Shown here piece by piece: positions 31,814 through 40,745 of a DNA stretch of 64,000 bases (positions within the stretch are counted from its first letter, which is position 1; each line of letters opens with the position of its first letter). Under the pieces are notes generated by a model. The model did not search any database, was not told where the DNA came from, and saw only the letters and a list, made by a program, of their open reading frames with translations. Both the position numbers and the translations under genes were made by a program. The DNA is from Promicromonospora panici. Its GTDB lineage: Bacteria; Actinomycetota; Actinomycetes; Actinomycetales; Cellulomonadaceae. The stretch covers positions 1 to 64,000 of the forward strand of contig NZ_UWYY01000009.1 in NCBI RefSeq assembly GCF_900608595.1. Direction: 5' to 3'.

Positions 31814-32902
31814 TCAGGTCTGGCAGGTGTCGCACCAGAACAGGTTGCGGCCTGCCAGCTCCTTGATCAGCACCGGCGTCCCGCACACGCGGCACGGCAG
31901 ACCGTCCCGGTGGTAGACGTAGAACGCCTGGTCGGCGGGCACGGCGTCCGGCGCGCCGTCGGTGTTCTGCCGGGTCCGACGTCGCCCGTCGACATCGGGC
32001 CTGTGTTCACCTGAGCCCTGGTCAGGGTCCTGTTCTCGACGGACCGGGCGGTCCGCGGGCCGGGTCGTCACGATCGCGCCGTGCGCGGCGCCGTCGCGCA
32101 TGAGCGTCACCAGGTCGTCCCAGATGGCCCGGACCGCGGCGGCGGGGACGTCACGTCCCGGGCGCAGCGGGTCGACGCCGGCCCGGAACAGGGCCTCGGC
32201 GCGGTAGATGTTCCCGACCCCGGCGACGACAGCCTGGTCCATGAGCTGCTGCCCGATCGTCACCCGCGACCGGCCGACCGCCGCGACGAAGGCCTCGACG
32301 TCGCCGTCGTCCCGGATGGGGTCGGGGCCGAGGCGCGCCTGGACCGCCGTCTTCTCCTCGGCCGTGATCACCTCGCAGGCCGTGGGTCCGGTGAGGTCGG
32401 CGACGGCGTGGTCGCCGAGCAGGCGCACGCGTACCTGCCCGCGCGGCTCCGGCACGATCCACGTGTCAGACGTGGAGCTCACCAGGGTGACCTGTGGGTC
32501 TGACCCGTCCGACGCCGGCGGAGGCGGCGCCGTCGTCTCGCGCTCCCCGATCCGACGCCGGGGCGCGCCGATGGCATGCGCCACCTCGGGCGCGTCCGGG
32601 GCGCCCGCGAACGTCCACGCGCCGTACAGCCCGAGGTGCGTGCGCAGCCACAAGATGTCAGAGCCTGAGGTCACTCCGGTGACCCGAGCGTCTGACACGT
32701 CGGCGGGCGCCGAACGGCCGGCGGGGGCGAAGCCCAGGAACAGCTGCTTGCCCCAGGCCTCGCTCGCCACCAGACGCCGGCCGTCGAGCACGGCCGCGCC
32801 GTCGGCGAACCGTCCCTGGGGGCTGCTCACCCGCAGGATCTGGCCGGAGTACAACGAGGCGAACGTCCGCGCGAGGCGGTGGACGGTGTGACCCTCAGGC
32901 AC
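31814..32902 (-). CDS. nei: Endonuclease VIII/Fpg-family DNA glycosylase, Nei1-like, with insertions
   Basis: A 362-residue bifunctional DNA glycosylase/AP lyase for oxidised bases. The catalytic N-terminus is PEGHTVHRLA (Pro2, Glu3 after Met removal), with LRTHLGLYGAW, a helix-two-turn-helix LMDQAVVAGVGNIYRAEALF and a C-terminal zinc finger CRVCGTPVLIKELAGRNLFW followed by CDTCQT. It matches mycobacterial Nei1 (about 270 residues) but is some 90 longer. Two of the extra segments, residues 68-83 and 132-147, are encoded by copies of a 48-bp palindrome and read DVSDARVTGVTSGSDI and DGSDPQVTLVSSTSDT. A third, charged insertion is near residues 290-325. Start GTG 32902 overlaps the rpiB stop by 8 bp. 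Confidence 0.93.
   Translation of the reverse strand: MPEGHTVHRLARTFASLYSGQILRVSSPQGRFADGAAVLDGRRLVASEAWGKQLFLGFAPAGRSAPADVSDARVTGVTSGSDILWLRTHLGLYGAWTFAGAPDAPEVAHAIGAPRRRIGERETTAPPPPASDGSDPQVTLVSSTSDTWIVPEPRGQVRVRLLGDHAVADLTGPTACEVITAEEKTAVQARLGPDPIRDDGDVEAFVAAVGRSRVTIGQQLMDQAVVAGVGNIYRAEALFRAGVDPLRPGRDVPAAAVRAIWDDLVTLMRDGAAHGAIVTTRPADRPVRREQDPDQGSGEHRPDVDGRRRTRQNTDGAPDAVPADQAFYVYHRDGLPCRVCGTPVLIKELAGRNLFWCDTCQT
32461..32508. repeat. 48-bp palindromic repeat inside nei, copy C2 (family C)
   Basis: The 48-mer runs ACGTGTCAGACGTGGAGCTC to CTGTGGGTCTGACCCGT. It aligns without gaps to copy C3 (34 of 48 identical) and to the perfect palindrome at 47975-48022. In the nei frame it encodes DGSDPQVTLVSSTSDT. 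Confidence 0.85.
32653..32700. repeat. 48-bp palindromic repeat inside nei, copy C3 (family C)
   Basis: The 48-mer ends GACCCGAGCGTCTGACACGT and matches copy C1 at 36 of 48 positions. It is exactly 192 bp (64 codons) from C2, so the same frame is read; the peptide is DVSDARVTGVTSGSDI. Confidence 0.85.
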
Positions 32903-33347
32903 GCTTGCTCTCGTAGTCCGCGAGCTGGTCGATGCGGCGCTGGTGCCGCTCGTTGCCGCTGAACGACTCGGCCACGAAGGCCTCGACGAACGACGTCGCC
33001 TCCTCCACCGAGTGCATGCGGCCGCCCACGGCGATCACGTTCGCGTCGTTGTGCTGGCGGCCCAGCCTGGCGGTCTCCAGCGACCACGCGAGCACGGCGC
33101 GCACGCCCGTGACCTTGTTCGCGGCGATCTGCTCCCCGTTGCCCGAGCCGCCGATCACGATGCCGAGCGAACCCGGCTCCGCGACGACGGCCTCGCCGGC
33201 CGAGATGCAGAAGGCCGGGTAGTCGTCCAGGGGGTCGAGCTCGTGGGCCCCGTGGTCGATCACCTCGTGCCCGGCGGTGGTCAGGTGCTGCACCAGGTGC
33301 TGCTTGAGGTCGTACCCGGCGTGGTCGGCGGCGATGTGCAGGCGCAT
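32895..33347 (-). CDS. rpiB: Ribose-5-phosphate isomerase B
   Basis: A 150-residue RpiB/LacA family isomerase of the pentose phosphate pathway. It begins MRLHIAADHAGYDLKQHLVQ, with DYPAFCISAGEAV and GIVIGGSGNGEQIAANKV. As in the mycobacterial enzyme, a Glu (GNGEQ) stands where enterobacterial RpiB uses Cys as base. HNDANVIAVGGRM and the tail RHQRRIDQLADYE complete the family pattern. ATG 33347 is chosen by homology. nei starts within its last codons, so they are co-transcribed; the link of the two functions is unclear but this pairing recurs in actinobacteria. Confidence 0.95.
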   Translation of the reverse strand: MRLHIAADHAGYDLKQHLVQHLTTAGHEVIDHGAHELDPLDDYPAFCISAGEAVVAEPGSLGIVIGGSGNGEQIAANKVTGVRAVLAWSLETARLGRQHNDANVIAVGGRMHSVEEATSFVEAFVAESFSGNERHQRRIDQLADYESKRA

Positions 33348-33396
33348 GGATCTATCTTCCCTCATCCGCGGGCCAACTCTTGCGTACGCTGGCGCA

Positions 33397-35415
33397 ATGA
33401 CCACCGACGCCACGGGATTCACGTCGGGCATCGACCTCGACGCGCTCGACCCCGCAACCCGACCGCAGGACGACCTGTACCGCCACGTCAACGGGCGGTG
33501 GATCGACACCCACGAGATCCCCGCCGACCGCGCCATGGACGGCGCGTTCCGTGCCCTCTACGACCAGGCGGAGGTGCACGTCCGGGAGATCATCCAGGAT
33601 GCGCCCACCGGCTCCATGATTGGCGACCTGTACGCGAGCTTCATGGACACGGAGCGCATCGCCGGGCTCGGCGCCACGCCTCTGGACGAGGACTTCGCGC
33701 TGATCCAGGACGCCCACAGCATGGCTGACCTGACCCGCGCGCTGGGCACGCTGCAGCGCACGGGCGGTACGGCGGGTGTCCGCTTCTGGGTGGACAACGA
33801 CGCGACCGACCCGGAGAAGTACGTCGTCTACCTCCGGCAGTCCGGTCTCGGCTTGCCGGACGAGGCGTACTACCGCGAGGAGCAGTACGCCCCGATCCGC
33901 AAGAAGTACCTGCCGCACGTGGCCAGGATGCTGCGGTTCGCCAAGGTCGACGAGACGTGGGGCATCTCCTGCGACGACGCCGCGCGCCGCGTCCTCGAGC
34001 TGGAGAAGCGGCTCGCCGCCCACCACTGGGACGTCGTCCGCGACCGCGACGCGACCCTCACCTACAACCCGATGACGCTCGCCGACCTCGTCGAGTCGGC
34101 GCCCGGTTTCGACTGGGTGGCTTGGGCGGAGGCCCTCGGCGTGCCCGACGGCGCGTTCGACCACCTCGTGGTGCGCGAGCCCGACTTCGCGACCGGCTTC
34201 GCCGCCCTGTGGAGCGAGCTGTCGCTGCTGGACTGGCAGCTCTGGATGACGTACCACGTGGTCAGCGCCCGGGCGCCCTACCTGACGGACGACATCGTCG
34301 AGGCCAACTTCGACTTCTACGGCCGCACCCTCACGGGCGCGCAGGAGGTGCGCGAGCGCTGGAAGCGCGGCGTGGCGCTCGTGGAGGGCGCGCTCGGCGA
34401 GGTGGTGGGCGCCGAGTACGTGGCGCGGCACTTCCCGCCGTCGAACAAGGCCAAGATGGACCGGCTCGTGGAAGCCCTCGTCGCGGCCTACCGGGAGTCC
34501 ATCGAGGGCCTCGACTGGATGACCGACGAGACCAAGGCCAAGGCCCTGACCAAGCTCGAGAAGTTCACGCCCAAGGTCGGGTACCCGGTGAAGTGGCGCG
34601 ACTACTCCGAGCTCGGGGTCGACGCGGCCGACCTGGTGGGCAACGTCCGCCGGTCCAACGCGTTCGACCAGGACTACGAGCTGGCGAAGATCGGCAAGCC
34701 GCTGGACCGCGACGAGTGGTTCATGACGCCGCAGACCGTCAACGCGTACTACAACCCCGGGATGAACGAGATCGTGTTCCCCGCTGCGATCCTGCAGCCC
34801 CCGTTCTTCGACCCCGAGGCCGACGACGCCGTGAACTTCGGCGGGATCGGCGGCGTCATCGGGCACGAGATCGGGCACGGGTTCGACGACCAGGGCTCCA
34901 AGTACGACGGCGACGGCCGCCTCGAGGACTGGTGGACCGACGCTGACCGCACCGAGTTCGAGAAGCGCACGAGCGCGCTGATCGCGCAGTACGACGAGTT
35001 CCGCCCGGCGCAGCTGGCGGCGTCCGCCGTTGATACTGACGGCGGCGACGCCGAGGGGGCGGAGGACGCGCATGTCAACGGCAGCCTCACGATCGGCGAG
35101 AACATCGGCGACCTGGGCGGGCTGTCGATCGCGATCAAGGCGTACCGGATCGCGCTGGGCAAGCCCCTGGAGGAGGCGCCGGTCGTGGACGGGCTGACCG
35201 CCCTGGAGCGGATCTTCCTCGGCTGGGCGCAGGTGTGGCAGTCCAAGGGCCGGGACGAGGAGGTGCTCCGCCGCCTCGCGACGGACCCGCACTCCCCCAA
35301 CGAGTTCCGCTGCAACGGCGTGGTGCGCAACGTGGACGAGTTCTACACGACGTACGACGTCAAGCCGGGCGACGCCCTCTACCTCCCGGAAGCGGACCGC
35401 GTCCGCATCTGGTGA
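33397..35415 (+). CDS. M13 family zinc metallopeptidase (neprilysin-like)
   Basis: A 672-residue peptidase without a signal peptide or membrane helix, so cytoplasmic unless exported by an unknown route. The zinc site is VIGHEIGHGFDDQGSKYDGDG in parts (His490, Glu491, His494), with third ligand Glu568 in GENIGDLGG and the substrate motif NAYYNPGMNEIVFPAAILQP. The N-terminal M13 domain starts DLYRHVNGRWIDTHEIPADR. The ATG at 33397 has no ribosome binding site, but TACGCT lies 6 bp before it (33385-33390), so a leaderless transcript is likely. Actinobacterial homologues degrade oligopeptides. A tandem array of 16-bp units follows its stop. Confidence 0.93.
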   Translation: MTTDATGFTSGIDLDALDPATRPQDDLYRHVNGRWIDTHEIPADRAMDGAFRALYDQAEVHVREIIQDAPTGSMIGDLYASFMDTERIAGLGATPLDEDFALIQDAHSMADLTRALGTLQRTGGTAGVRFWVDNDATDPEKYVVYLRQSGLGLPDEAYYREEQYAPIRKKYLPHVARMLRFAKVDETWGISCDDAARRVLELEKRLAAHHWDVVRDRDATLTYNPMTLADLVESAPGFDWVAWAEALGVPDGAFDHLVVREPDFATGFAALWSELSLLDWQLWMTYHVVSARAPYLTDDIVEANFDFYGRTLTGAQEVRERWKRGVALVEGALGEVVGAEYVARHFPPSNKAKMDRLVEALVAAYRESIEGLDWMTDETKAKALTKLEKFTPKVGYPVKWRDYSELGVDAADLVGNVRRSNAFDQDYELAKIGKPLDRDEWFMTPQTVNAYYNPGMNEIVFPAAILQPPFFDPEADDAVNFGGIGGVIGHEIGHGFDDQGSKYDGDGRLEDWWTDADRTEFEKRTSALIAQYDEFRPAQLAASAVDTDGGDAEGAEDAHVNGSLTIGENIGDLGGLSIAIKAYRIALGKPLEEAPVVDGLTALERIFLGWAQVWQSKGRDEEVLRRLATDPHSPNEFRCNGVVRNVDEFYTTYDVKPGDALYLPEADRVRIW

Positions 35416-35729
35416 CCCCGCTCGACCCCCCTCTCGCCGAGGTAGAACCCTGGCGAGGTAGAACCCTGGCGAGGTAGAACCCTGGCGAGGTAGAACCCTG
35501 GCGAGGTAGAACCCTGGCGAGGTAGAACCCTGGCGAGGTAGAACCCTGGCGAGGTAGAACCCTGGCGAGGTAGGAGCCTGGCGAGGTAGAACCACAGCGG
35601 ATTTCTTCCGAGCAACTGCGGTCGCCAACGACCACGGTTCTAGGCAGCGAATGCGACCACAGGACGCGTTGTCCACAGGCGGCGGTCGGCCCGTAAACGG
35701 CCGGCCGCCGCTTCGTGCAGCATCGGCAT
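35416..35729. other. Intergenic region holding the 16-bp array
   Basis: After the array, 35599-35729 contains no gene. It should contain the promoter of the AbiEi-like gene, but I see no clear -35/-10 pair. Confidence 0.5.
35439..35598 (+). repeat. Tandem array of ten 16-bp GAGGTAG units (family D, site 1)
   Basis: Units begin at 35439 and every 16 bp to 35583. Eight are identical (GAGGTAGAACCCTGGC); the ninth reads GAGGTAGGAGCCTGGC and the tenth GAGGTAGAACCACAGC. There are no spacers. The array fills about half of the gap between the M13 peptidase stop and the next gene. It reads through on the minus strand without stops, but this is a by-product of the period. Confidence 0.95.
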
Positions 35730-36767
35730 ATGACCACGACGCCCTCGCACACCCTGGCGCTGCGGCGCATCGCTTTGCAGTTGGACGCCCTCACTGCAGG
35801 CGAGGCACCTCATTCCAGGTTCTACTCAGCTGACAGTCCGCCGCCGACAGTCCCACCCGCGCTTCAGTACGACAAGACGACCCGGCCCCTGGTTGCCGAC
35901 GCTGCAAAGAGCGAAAGGGTGGTGCGGGTACGTCGGGGTGTGTACGTCCCGACGCCGGAGTCGGTTCGTGCCTTCGACGCCGAGTTCCTCACCGAGGTGC
36001 GGGGCGTCGTCGAAGCACTGGACACGGAGTTCTGGATCAGCCACACCGCGGCGGCACGCCTCCATGGCCTGTGGACCTACCGCGATCCCGGGCACGTCCA
36101 CGTCATCCATGAATATCATCCATCCGTCCAGGACGAAGGGCGCCTGATCCGCCATTGGTCCAAGAGACTGCCTGCCAGGGATCGGACCGTGGTCGGCGGC
36201 ATACCGGTCACCACGCTTGAACGAACGATGGTCGATGTGGCCTGCAGCGCTCCACTCTCCTGCGCGCTCGTCATAGTGACGGCCGGGTTCCGCGCAGGTG
36301 CCGATCCGGTCGTCGTCGGGCAGATCCTTGACGAACGAGCCGGAGGGCGCGGCGTAGTGCAGGCGCGGAGGGTCATGGAACTGTGCGACCCGGACTGCGC
36401 GTCACCGGGCGAGGTCCTGATGCGGCTCGCAGCGATCCTGGCGGGACTGCCGCAACCACAAATCCAGGTGCCAGTCGCGATACCTGGCGGAACTGCGTGG
36501 CTCGACCTCGGATGGCCTGCGATCAGAGCAGGCCTCGAGTTCGACGGCGCTGTGAAGTTCTCGGGGCTCCTGGGGGATCCTCTCGCGGCACGCGACCGGC
36601 AATCCTCCCGCCAAGCAGGGATCGAACATGCAGGATGGCAGGTCGAGAGCGTCGTCTGGGACGAGACCGTGGAGTTCGAAGCCTTGCAGGAGCGGATATG
36701 CGCGTTCTACCGACGCGCGGCGACCCGACACTCTCGCAGTAGTAAGCCGGTGCTTGCTACCGCGTGA
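35730..36767 (+). CDS. AbiEi antitoxin-like/DUF559-like hypothetical protein
   Basis: A 345-residue cytoplasmic protein of a family common and often multicopy in actinobacteria. The N-terminal part resembles the winged-helix AbiEi antitoxin domain (RVVRVRRGVYVPTPE), the middle shows FWISHTAAARLHGLWTYRDP and a VIHEYHPSVQDEGRLIRHWS segment, and the C-terminal part (LDLGWPAIRAGLEFDGAVKF...VVWDE) looks like the Vsr/DUF559 endonuclease fold. No toxin gene partner is adjacent, so toxin-antitoxin activity is doubtful. Codon use is somewhat less GC-biased than the neighbours, hinting at transfer. ATG 35730 or GTG 35715 could be the start. Confidence 0.7.
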   Translation: MTTTPSHTLALRRIALQLDALTAGEAPHSRFYSADSPPPTVPPALQYDKTTRPLVADAAKSERVVRVRRGVYVPTPESVRAFDAEFLTEVRGVVEALDTEFWISHTAAARLHGLWTYRDPGHVHVIHEYHPSVQDEGRLIRHWSKRLPARDRTVVGGIPVTTLERTMVDVACSAPLSCALVIVTAGFRAGADPVVVGQILDERAGGRGVVQARRVMELCDPDCASPGEVLMRLAAILAGLPQPQIQVPVAIPGGTAWLDLGWPAIRAGLEFDGAVKFSGLLGDPLAARDRQSSRQAGIEHAGWQVESVVWDETVEFEALQERICAFYRRAATRHSRSSKPVLATA

Positions 36768-36784
36768 GAGCTGGAGGGACGCGC

Positions 36785-36816
36785 GGGCCCCGCCGACCGT
36801 TCGGTCGGCGGGGCCC
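36785..36816. terminator. Strong hairpin terminator
   Basis: GGGCCCCGCCGACCG (36785-36799), loop TT, CGGTCGGCGGGGCCC (36802-36816): a perfect 15-bp stem (or 14 bp with a GTTC tetraloop), followed by ACTTCTGTCCTAATTT. It ends the AbiEi-like gene. Confidence 0.85.
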
Positions 36817-36836
36817 ACTTCTGTCCTAATTTCGCC

Positions 36837-36916
36837 GCTGCGGTCCTACATCGCTGCGGTCCTACATCGCTGCGGTCCTACATCGCTGCAGTTCTACCTC
36901 GCCACAGTCCTACCTC
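36837..36916 (-). repeat. Five 16-bp units of the GAGGTAG family (family D, site 2)
   Basis: Three units GCTGCGGTCCTACATC, then GCTGCAGTTCTACCTC and GCCACAGTCCTACCTC, all in reverse orientation relative to site 1. They lie between the AbiEi-like gene and the convergent membrane-protein gene that stops at 36932. Confidence 0.85.
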
Positions 36917-36931
36917 GGCGGAGCCGGTCGG

Positions 36932-37969
36932 TCAGGCCTGGCCTATGCCTGCCCGGGCGATCGAGAAGCCCGTGCCCGTCGAGTCGGCGGTGCACGTCAT
37001 GCCGGTCTCGGCGCTCGTGCAGGTGAATCCATGGACCTTCTTGGTCTGGCCGTACTCCAGCTTCGCGGTGTCAGCCGGCGCCGCCTTCGGCTGCTCCTTC
37101 TTGCCGACGCACGGCTGCGTCACGTTGCCGCTCGGGTCGACCTTCGCCACGTAGCCGGACGCGCCGCCGCACGAGTCGTCGGGGGCGGGCTTCTGGTCGA
37201 GCTGCGCGATGCCGCACGTCGCGGCGTCCTCGGAGATCGTGCAGGTGATGTTGAGCGACGGCGCGGCGAACGTCTCGACGCCGGGTCCGCCGGCGGTCTC
37301 CAGGCCGGTCTCGGCAGACGGCTCGGCCGACTGCTCGGCGGCCGGCGTCCCGTCACCCGTCGGTGAGTTGTCGGGAGAGTTGAACAGGCTCACGGCGAAG
37401 ACGATCGCGGCGACCACGAGCAGTACGTCCAGGGCGATGAACGCGATCCAGCCCGGGCTGAGCTTCCTGCGCGCACGCTCCGGCTCGGGCGGGTAGCCAC
37501 TGCCCTGCGGCGCGTAGACCGGCTGGCCGTACTGGTCGTAGCCCTGCGGCGGGTACGGCTGCGGGGGGTACTGACCAGCCTGCGGCTGCTGGGGCGCCTG
37601 CTGAGCGTAGGGCTGCTGCGGCGCCTGCTGCGCGTAGGCCTGGGGCTGCGCATAGCCCTGCTGATACCCGTACTGCTCGGGGTAGTACTGCTGTTGCTGC
37701 GTCCCCGCGTCCCCGTTCTTGTGCACGGACTGCACCACGGGAGCACCCGGCGCGGCGGGCGCCGGGGTGACCGCCTGCGAGAACTGGCTCGCGGGCGAGA
37801 TCGCCGGTGGCATGCGTGTCGACGCGGAGACCCGCTGCACCGGTCCCTGCTGGGCAGGCGTGGGCGCGGTGGGTGGGTGCTGCTCCGGGTGCTGTTTCTG
37901 GGGCGGCGCACCCGACTCCTCGTCGGGGCCCCCGCCTGGCGGCGGTGGCGGCGGCACTGTGCCGGACAT
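36932..37969 (-). CDS. Membrane-anchored protein, Pro/Gln-rich cytoplasmic N-terminus, DUF6636-like exterior
   Basis: A 345-residue protein. Residues 1-165 are low-complexity: Pro runs (VPPPPPPGGG) and Tyr/Gln/Pro repeats (QQAPQQPYAQQAPQQPQAGQ). One membrane helix lies near residues 172-195 (GWIAFIALDVLLVVAAIVFA). An acidic/Pro/Thr linker leads to an exported domain of about 110 residues with six Cys (SLNITCTISEDAATCGIAQL ... HGFTCTSAETGMTCTADSTG) that resembles DUF6636. Function is unknown. Its Q/Y/P-rich N-terminus resembles that of actinobacterial proteins such as serine/threonine kinase substrates. It is divergent from pepN. Confidence 0.8.
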   Translation of the reverse strand: MSGTVPPPPPPGGGPDEESGAPPQKQHPEQHPPTAPTPAQQGPVQRVSASTRMPPAISPASQFSQAVTPAPAAPGAPVVQSVHKNGDAGTQQQQYYPEQYGYQQGYAQPQAYAQQAPQQPYAQQAPQQPQAGQYPPQPYPPQGYDQYGQPVYAPQGSGYPPEPERARRKLSPGWIAFIALDVLLVVAAIVFAVSLFNSPDNSPTGDGTPAAEQSAEPSAETGLETAGGPGVETFAAPSLNITCTISEDAATCGIAQLDQKPAPDDSCGGASGYVAKVDPSGNVTQPCVGKKEQPKAAPADTAKLEYGQTKKVHGFTCTSAETGMTCTADSTGTGFSIARAGIGQA

Positions 37970-38176
37970 CAGGCGACTCCCTCAGCTCAAATCGGTCGGT
38001 CGGGCGACCGCGGTCGATCGTACACAAAGGCGTTACTCGCTGTTACTCCCGCGTGGCATGATCGACGAGTCGTCGCAGGTAGTTCACAGATCGGACGACA
38101 ACCCAACCGAAGATGCGCGTTCATCGGACGCGCGGGGTGCCATCGGCGCCCACGAGAAGACAGACGTGGAGGGCCT

Positions 38177-40732
38177 GTGCCCGGAGAGAACCTGACCCGC
38201 GCCGAGGCGGTCGAACGTGCCGGCGTCGTAGCGGTCGAGTCGTACGAGATCGCGCTGGACCTGACCACTGGTCCGGAGACTTTCGCATCCGCCACGACTG
38301 TGCGCTTCACCGCGACGGAAGGCGCCTCGACTCATCTCGACCTGGTCGCCCCGTCGGTGAGGTCCGTGGTGCTGAACGGCCGCGAGCTGGACGCGGCGTC
38401 CGTCTTCGCCGACTCCCGCATCACCCTGGAAGGCCTGGCCGCCGACAACGAGCTCGTCGTCGTCGCCGACTGCGGCTACACGAACACGGGCGAGGGCCTG
38501 CACCGCTTCGTGGACCCGGTGGACGGCGAGGTCTACCTGTACACGCAGTTCGAGGTGCCCGACGCGCGCCGGGTGTTCGCCTGCTTCGAGCAGCCGGACC
38601 TCAAGGCGACGTTTCAGTTCACGGTCACCGCGCCCGCCGCGTGGGAGGTCGTGAGCAACGAGCCGACACCGGAGCCGGTCCCGGCCGGCTCGACCAGCGA
38701 GGGCGACGTCGCCACCTGGACGTTCGAGCCCACCGGCCGCATCTCGACGTACATCACGGCGCTGGTCGCCGGCCCGTACGCGGTGGTCCGTTCGTCGCTG
38801 ACGTCGTCGGACGGGCGGGAGATCCCGCTCGGCGCCTTCTGCCGCAAGTCGCTGTCGGAGCACTTCGACGCGGACTACATCTTCGAGAAGACCCGGCAGG
38901 GCTTCGAGTTCTACGAGTCGACGTTCGGCGTCCCGTACCCGTTCACCAAGTACGACCAGCTGTTCGTGCCCGAGTACAACATGGGCGCCATGGAGAACGC
39001 GGGCTGCGTGACCTTCACGGAGTCGTACGTGTTCCGTTCCAAGGTCACCGAGGCCGTGCGCGAGCGCCGCGTCGTGACGATCCTGCACGAGCTGGCGCAC
39101 ATGTGGTTCGGCGACCTGGTCACCATGAAGTGGTGGAACGACCTGTGGCTGAACGAGTCGTTCGCGGAGTACGCGTCCACGCTCGCCACGGCCGAGGCCA
39201 CCGAGTGGGAGGCCGCCTGGACCACCTTCTCGGCGATGGAGAAGTCGTGGGCCTACAAGCAGGACCAGCTGCCGTCCACGCACCCGATCGTCGCGGAGAT
39301 CAAGGACCTGGAGGACGTCCAGGTCAACTTCGACGGGATCACCTACGCCAAGGGTGCGTCCGTGCTCAAGCAGCTCGTGGCCTGGGTGGGGCGTGACGCG
39401 TTCATCGCGGGAGTCTCGGCGTACTTCGGCAAGCACGCGTGGGGCAACACCGAGCTGCCCGACCTGCTGACCGAGCTCGAGGCCACCAGCGGCCGCGACC
39501 TCAAGGCCTGGTCGAAGCTCTGGCTGGAGACCGCGGGCGTGAACACCCTGCGTCCGGTCATCGAGACGGACAGCAAGGGCCGCATCATGTCGTTCGTCGT
39601 CGAGCAGACGGCGCCCGCCGAGTGGCCCACGATCCGCCCGCACCGCCTCGGCATCGGCTTCTACAGCCTGTCCGACGCCGGAGAGCTCGTGCGCACCCAC
39701 TTCACCGAGGTGGACGTCGACGGGCCGCGGACCGACGTCAAGGAGCTCGTCGAGCTCGACCGCCCGGCGCTCGTGCTGCTCAACGACGAGGACCTCGCGT
39801 ACGCGAAGATCCGCCTCGACGCCTCGTCGCTCCGCGTCGCGCTGGAGCACCTGGCCGACATCGCGGACCCGCTGGCCCGCTCCCTGGTGTGGGGCTCGGT
39901 CTGGGACTCGGTGCGCGACGCCGAGGTCCCGGCGTCGGAGTACGTGCGTCTCGTACTCGGCGGCATCGCCCGCGAGACCGAGTCGACCACGCTCCGGACC
40001 ACGCTGAACCAGATGGTGCTGGCGGCCAAGCAGTACGTGGCGCCGTCGACCCGGACGGCGACGATCGCCGAGGTGGGCGACACGCTCTGGTCGCTCGTGG
40101 GCGACGCCGCGGCCGGCTCGGACACGCAGTTCCAGCTCGTGAAGTTCTTCGCGCACGTGGCGTCGACGCCCGAGCACGTGGCGACCCTGTCCGGGCTGCT
40201 GGACGGCTCGGTCGCGCTCGACGGGCTGACCCTCGACACCGATCTCCGCTGGGAGCTCCTGGAGGGCCTCGTGCTCAACGGCGCCGCGGGCGACACGGAG
40301 GTCGACGAGATGCTCGCCGCCGACAACACCGCCACCGGCCGCCAGGCGGCTGCTCGTGCCCGGGCCGCCAAGCCGACCGTCGAGGGCAAGCTGGCCGCGC
40401 TGTCGTCCGTGGTGGACGCCGACGTGCCGAACGCGATCATCCGGAACACGGGCCTCGGGTTCCTGCACGTGAACGACCCGGCCGCGCTGGCCGGCGTCGT
40501 GCAGCCGTACCTGGACGCCGTGCTGAAGGTGTGGAGCGAGCGGACGTACCACATCGCCGAGGAGATCATCGAAGGCTTCTACCCGGCGCCGCTGGCGTCG
40601 GCGGAGCTGCGAGACGCGACAGCCGCCTGGCTGGACACGAACGCTGACGCGCCCCCGGCCCTGCGCCGGCTGGTCGTGGAGGCCCTGGCAGGCACCGAAC
40701 GCGCGCTGAAGGCCCAGTCCACGGACGCCTGA
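38177..40732 (+). CDS. pepN: Aminopeptidase N
   Basis: An 851-residue M1 zinc aminopeptidase, cytoplasmic. The exopeptidase motif is YNMGAMENAGCVTF (GAMEN from residue 270); the zinc site is HELAHMWFGD with His304, Glu305, His308 and Glu327 in WLNESFAEYAS. The C-terminal ERAP1-like helical domain follows. It begins VPGENLTRAEAVERAGVVAV as in Streptomyces-type PepN. Start GTG 38177 has GTGGAGG upstream; the open frame extends further upstream without stops, but nothing there looks like protein. It removes N-terminal residues from peptides. Confidence 0.95.
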   Translation: MPGENLTRAEAVERAGVVAVESYEIALDLTTGPETFASATTVRFTATEGASTHLDLVAPSVRSVVLNGRELDAASVFADSRITLEGLAADNELVVVADCGYTNTGEGLHRFVDPVDGEVYLYTQFEVPDARRVFACFEQPDLKATFQFTVTAPAAWEVVSNEPTPEPVPAGSTSEGDVATWTFEPTGRISTYITALVAGPYAVVRSSLTSSDGREIPLGAFCRKSLSEHFDADYIFEKTRQGFEFYESTFGVPYPFTKYDQLFVPEYNMGAMENAGCVTFTESYVFRSKVTEAVRERRVVTILHELAHMWFGDLVTMKWWNDLWLNESFAEYASTLATAEATEWEAAWTTFSAMEKSWAYKQDQLPSTHPIVAEIKDLEDVQVNFDGITYAKGASVLKQLVAWVGRDAFIAGVSAYFGKHAWGNTELPDLLTELEATSGRDLKAWSKLWLETAGVNTLRPVIETDSKGRIMSFVVEQTAPAEWPTIRPHRLGIGFYSLSDAGELVRTHFTEVDVDGPRTDVKELVELDRPALVLLNDEDLAYAKIRLDASSLRVALEHLADIADPLARSLVWGSVWDSVRDAEVPASEYVRLVLGGIARETESTTLRTTLNQMVLAAKQYVAPSTRTATIAEVGDTLWSLVGDAAAGSDTQFQLVKFFAHVASTPEHVATLSGLLDGSVALDGLTLDTDLRWELLEGLVLNGAAGDTEVDEMLAADNTATGRQAAARARAAKPTVEGKLAALSSVVDADVPNAIIRNTGLGFLHVNDPAALAGVVQPYLDAVLKVWSERTYHIAEEIIEGFYPAPLASAELRDATAAWLDTNADAPPALRRLVVEALAGTERALKAQSTDA

Positions 40733-40745
40733 CCCCCGCTTCGCC

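Noticed and set aside
31960-32060. Third extra segment of nei as another copy of the 48-bp element
   Set aside because: It has a small inverted repeat (CCTGA...TCAGG) but does not align with the family; treated as an unrelated charged insertion.
35439-35598. CRISPR array
   Set aside because: Units of 16 bp are directly joined with no spacers and there are no cas genes in the window.
35360-35794. Minus-strand reading of the 16-bp array as a repeat protein (LARVLPRQGSTSPGFY)
   Set aside because: The 48-bp period of three units keeps a frame open by chance; no ribosome binding site, and no related protein is known to me.
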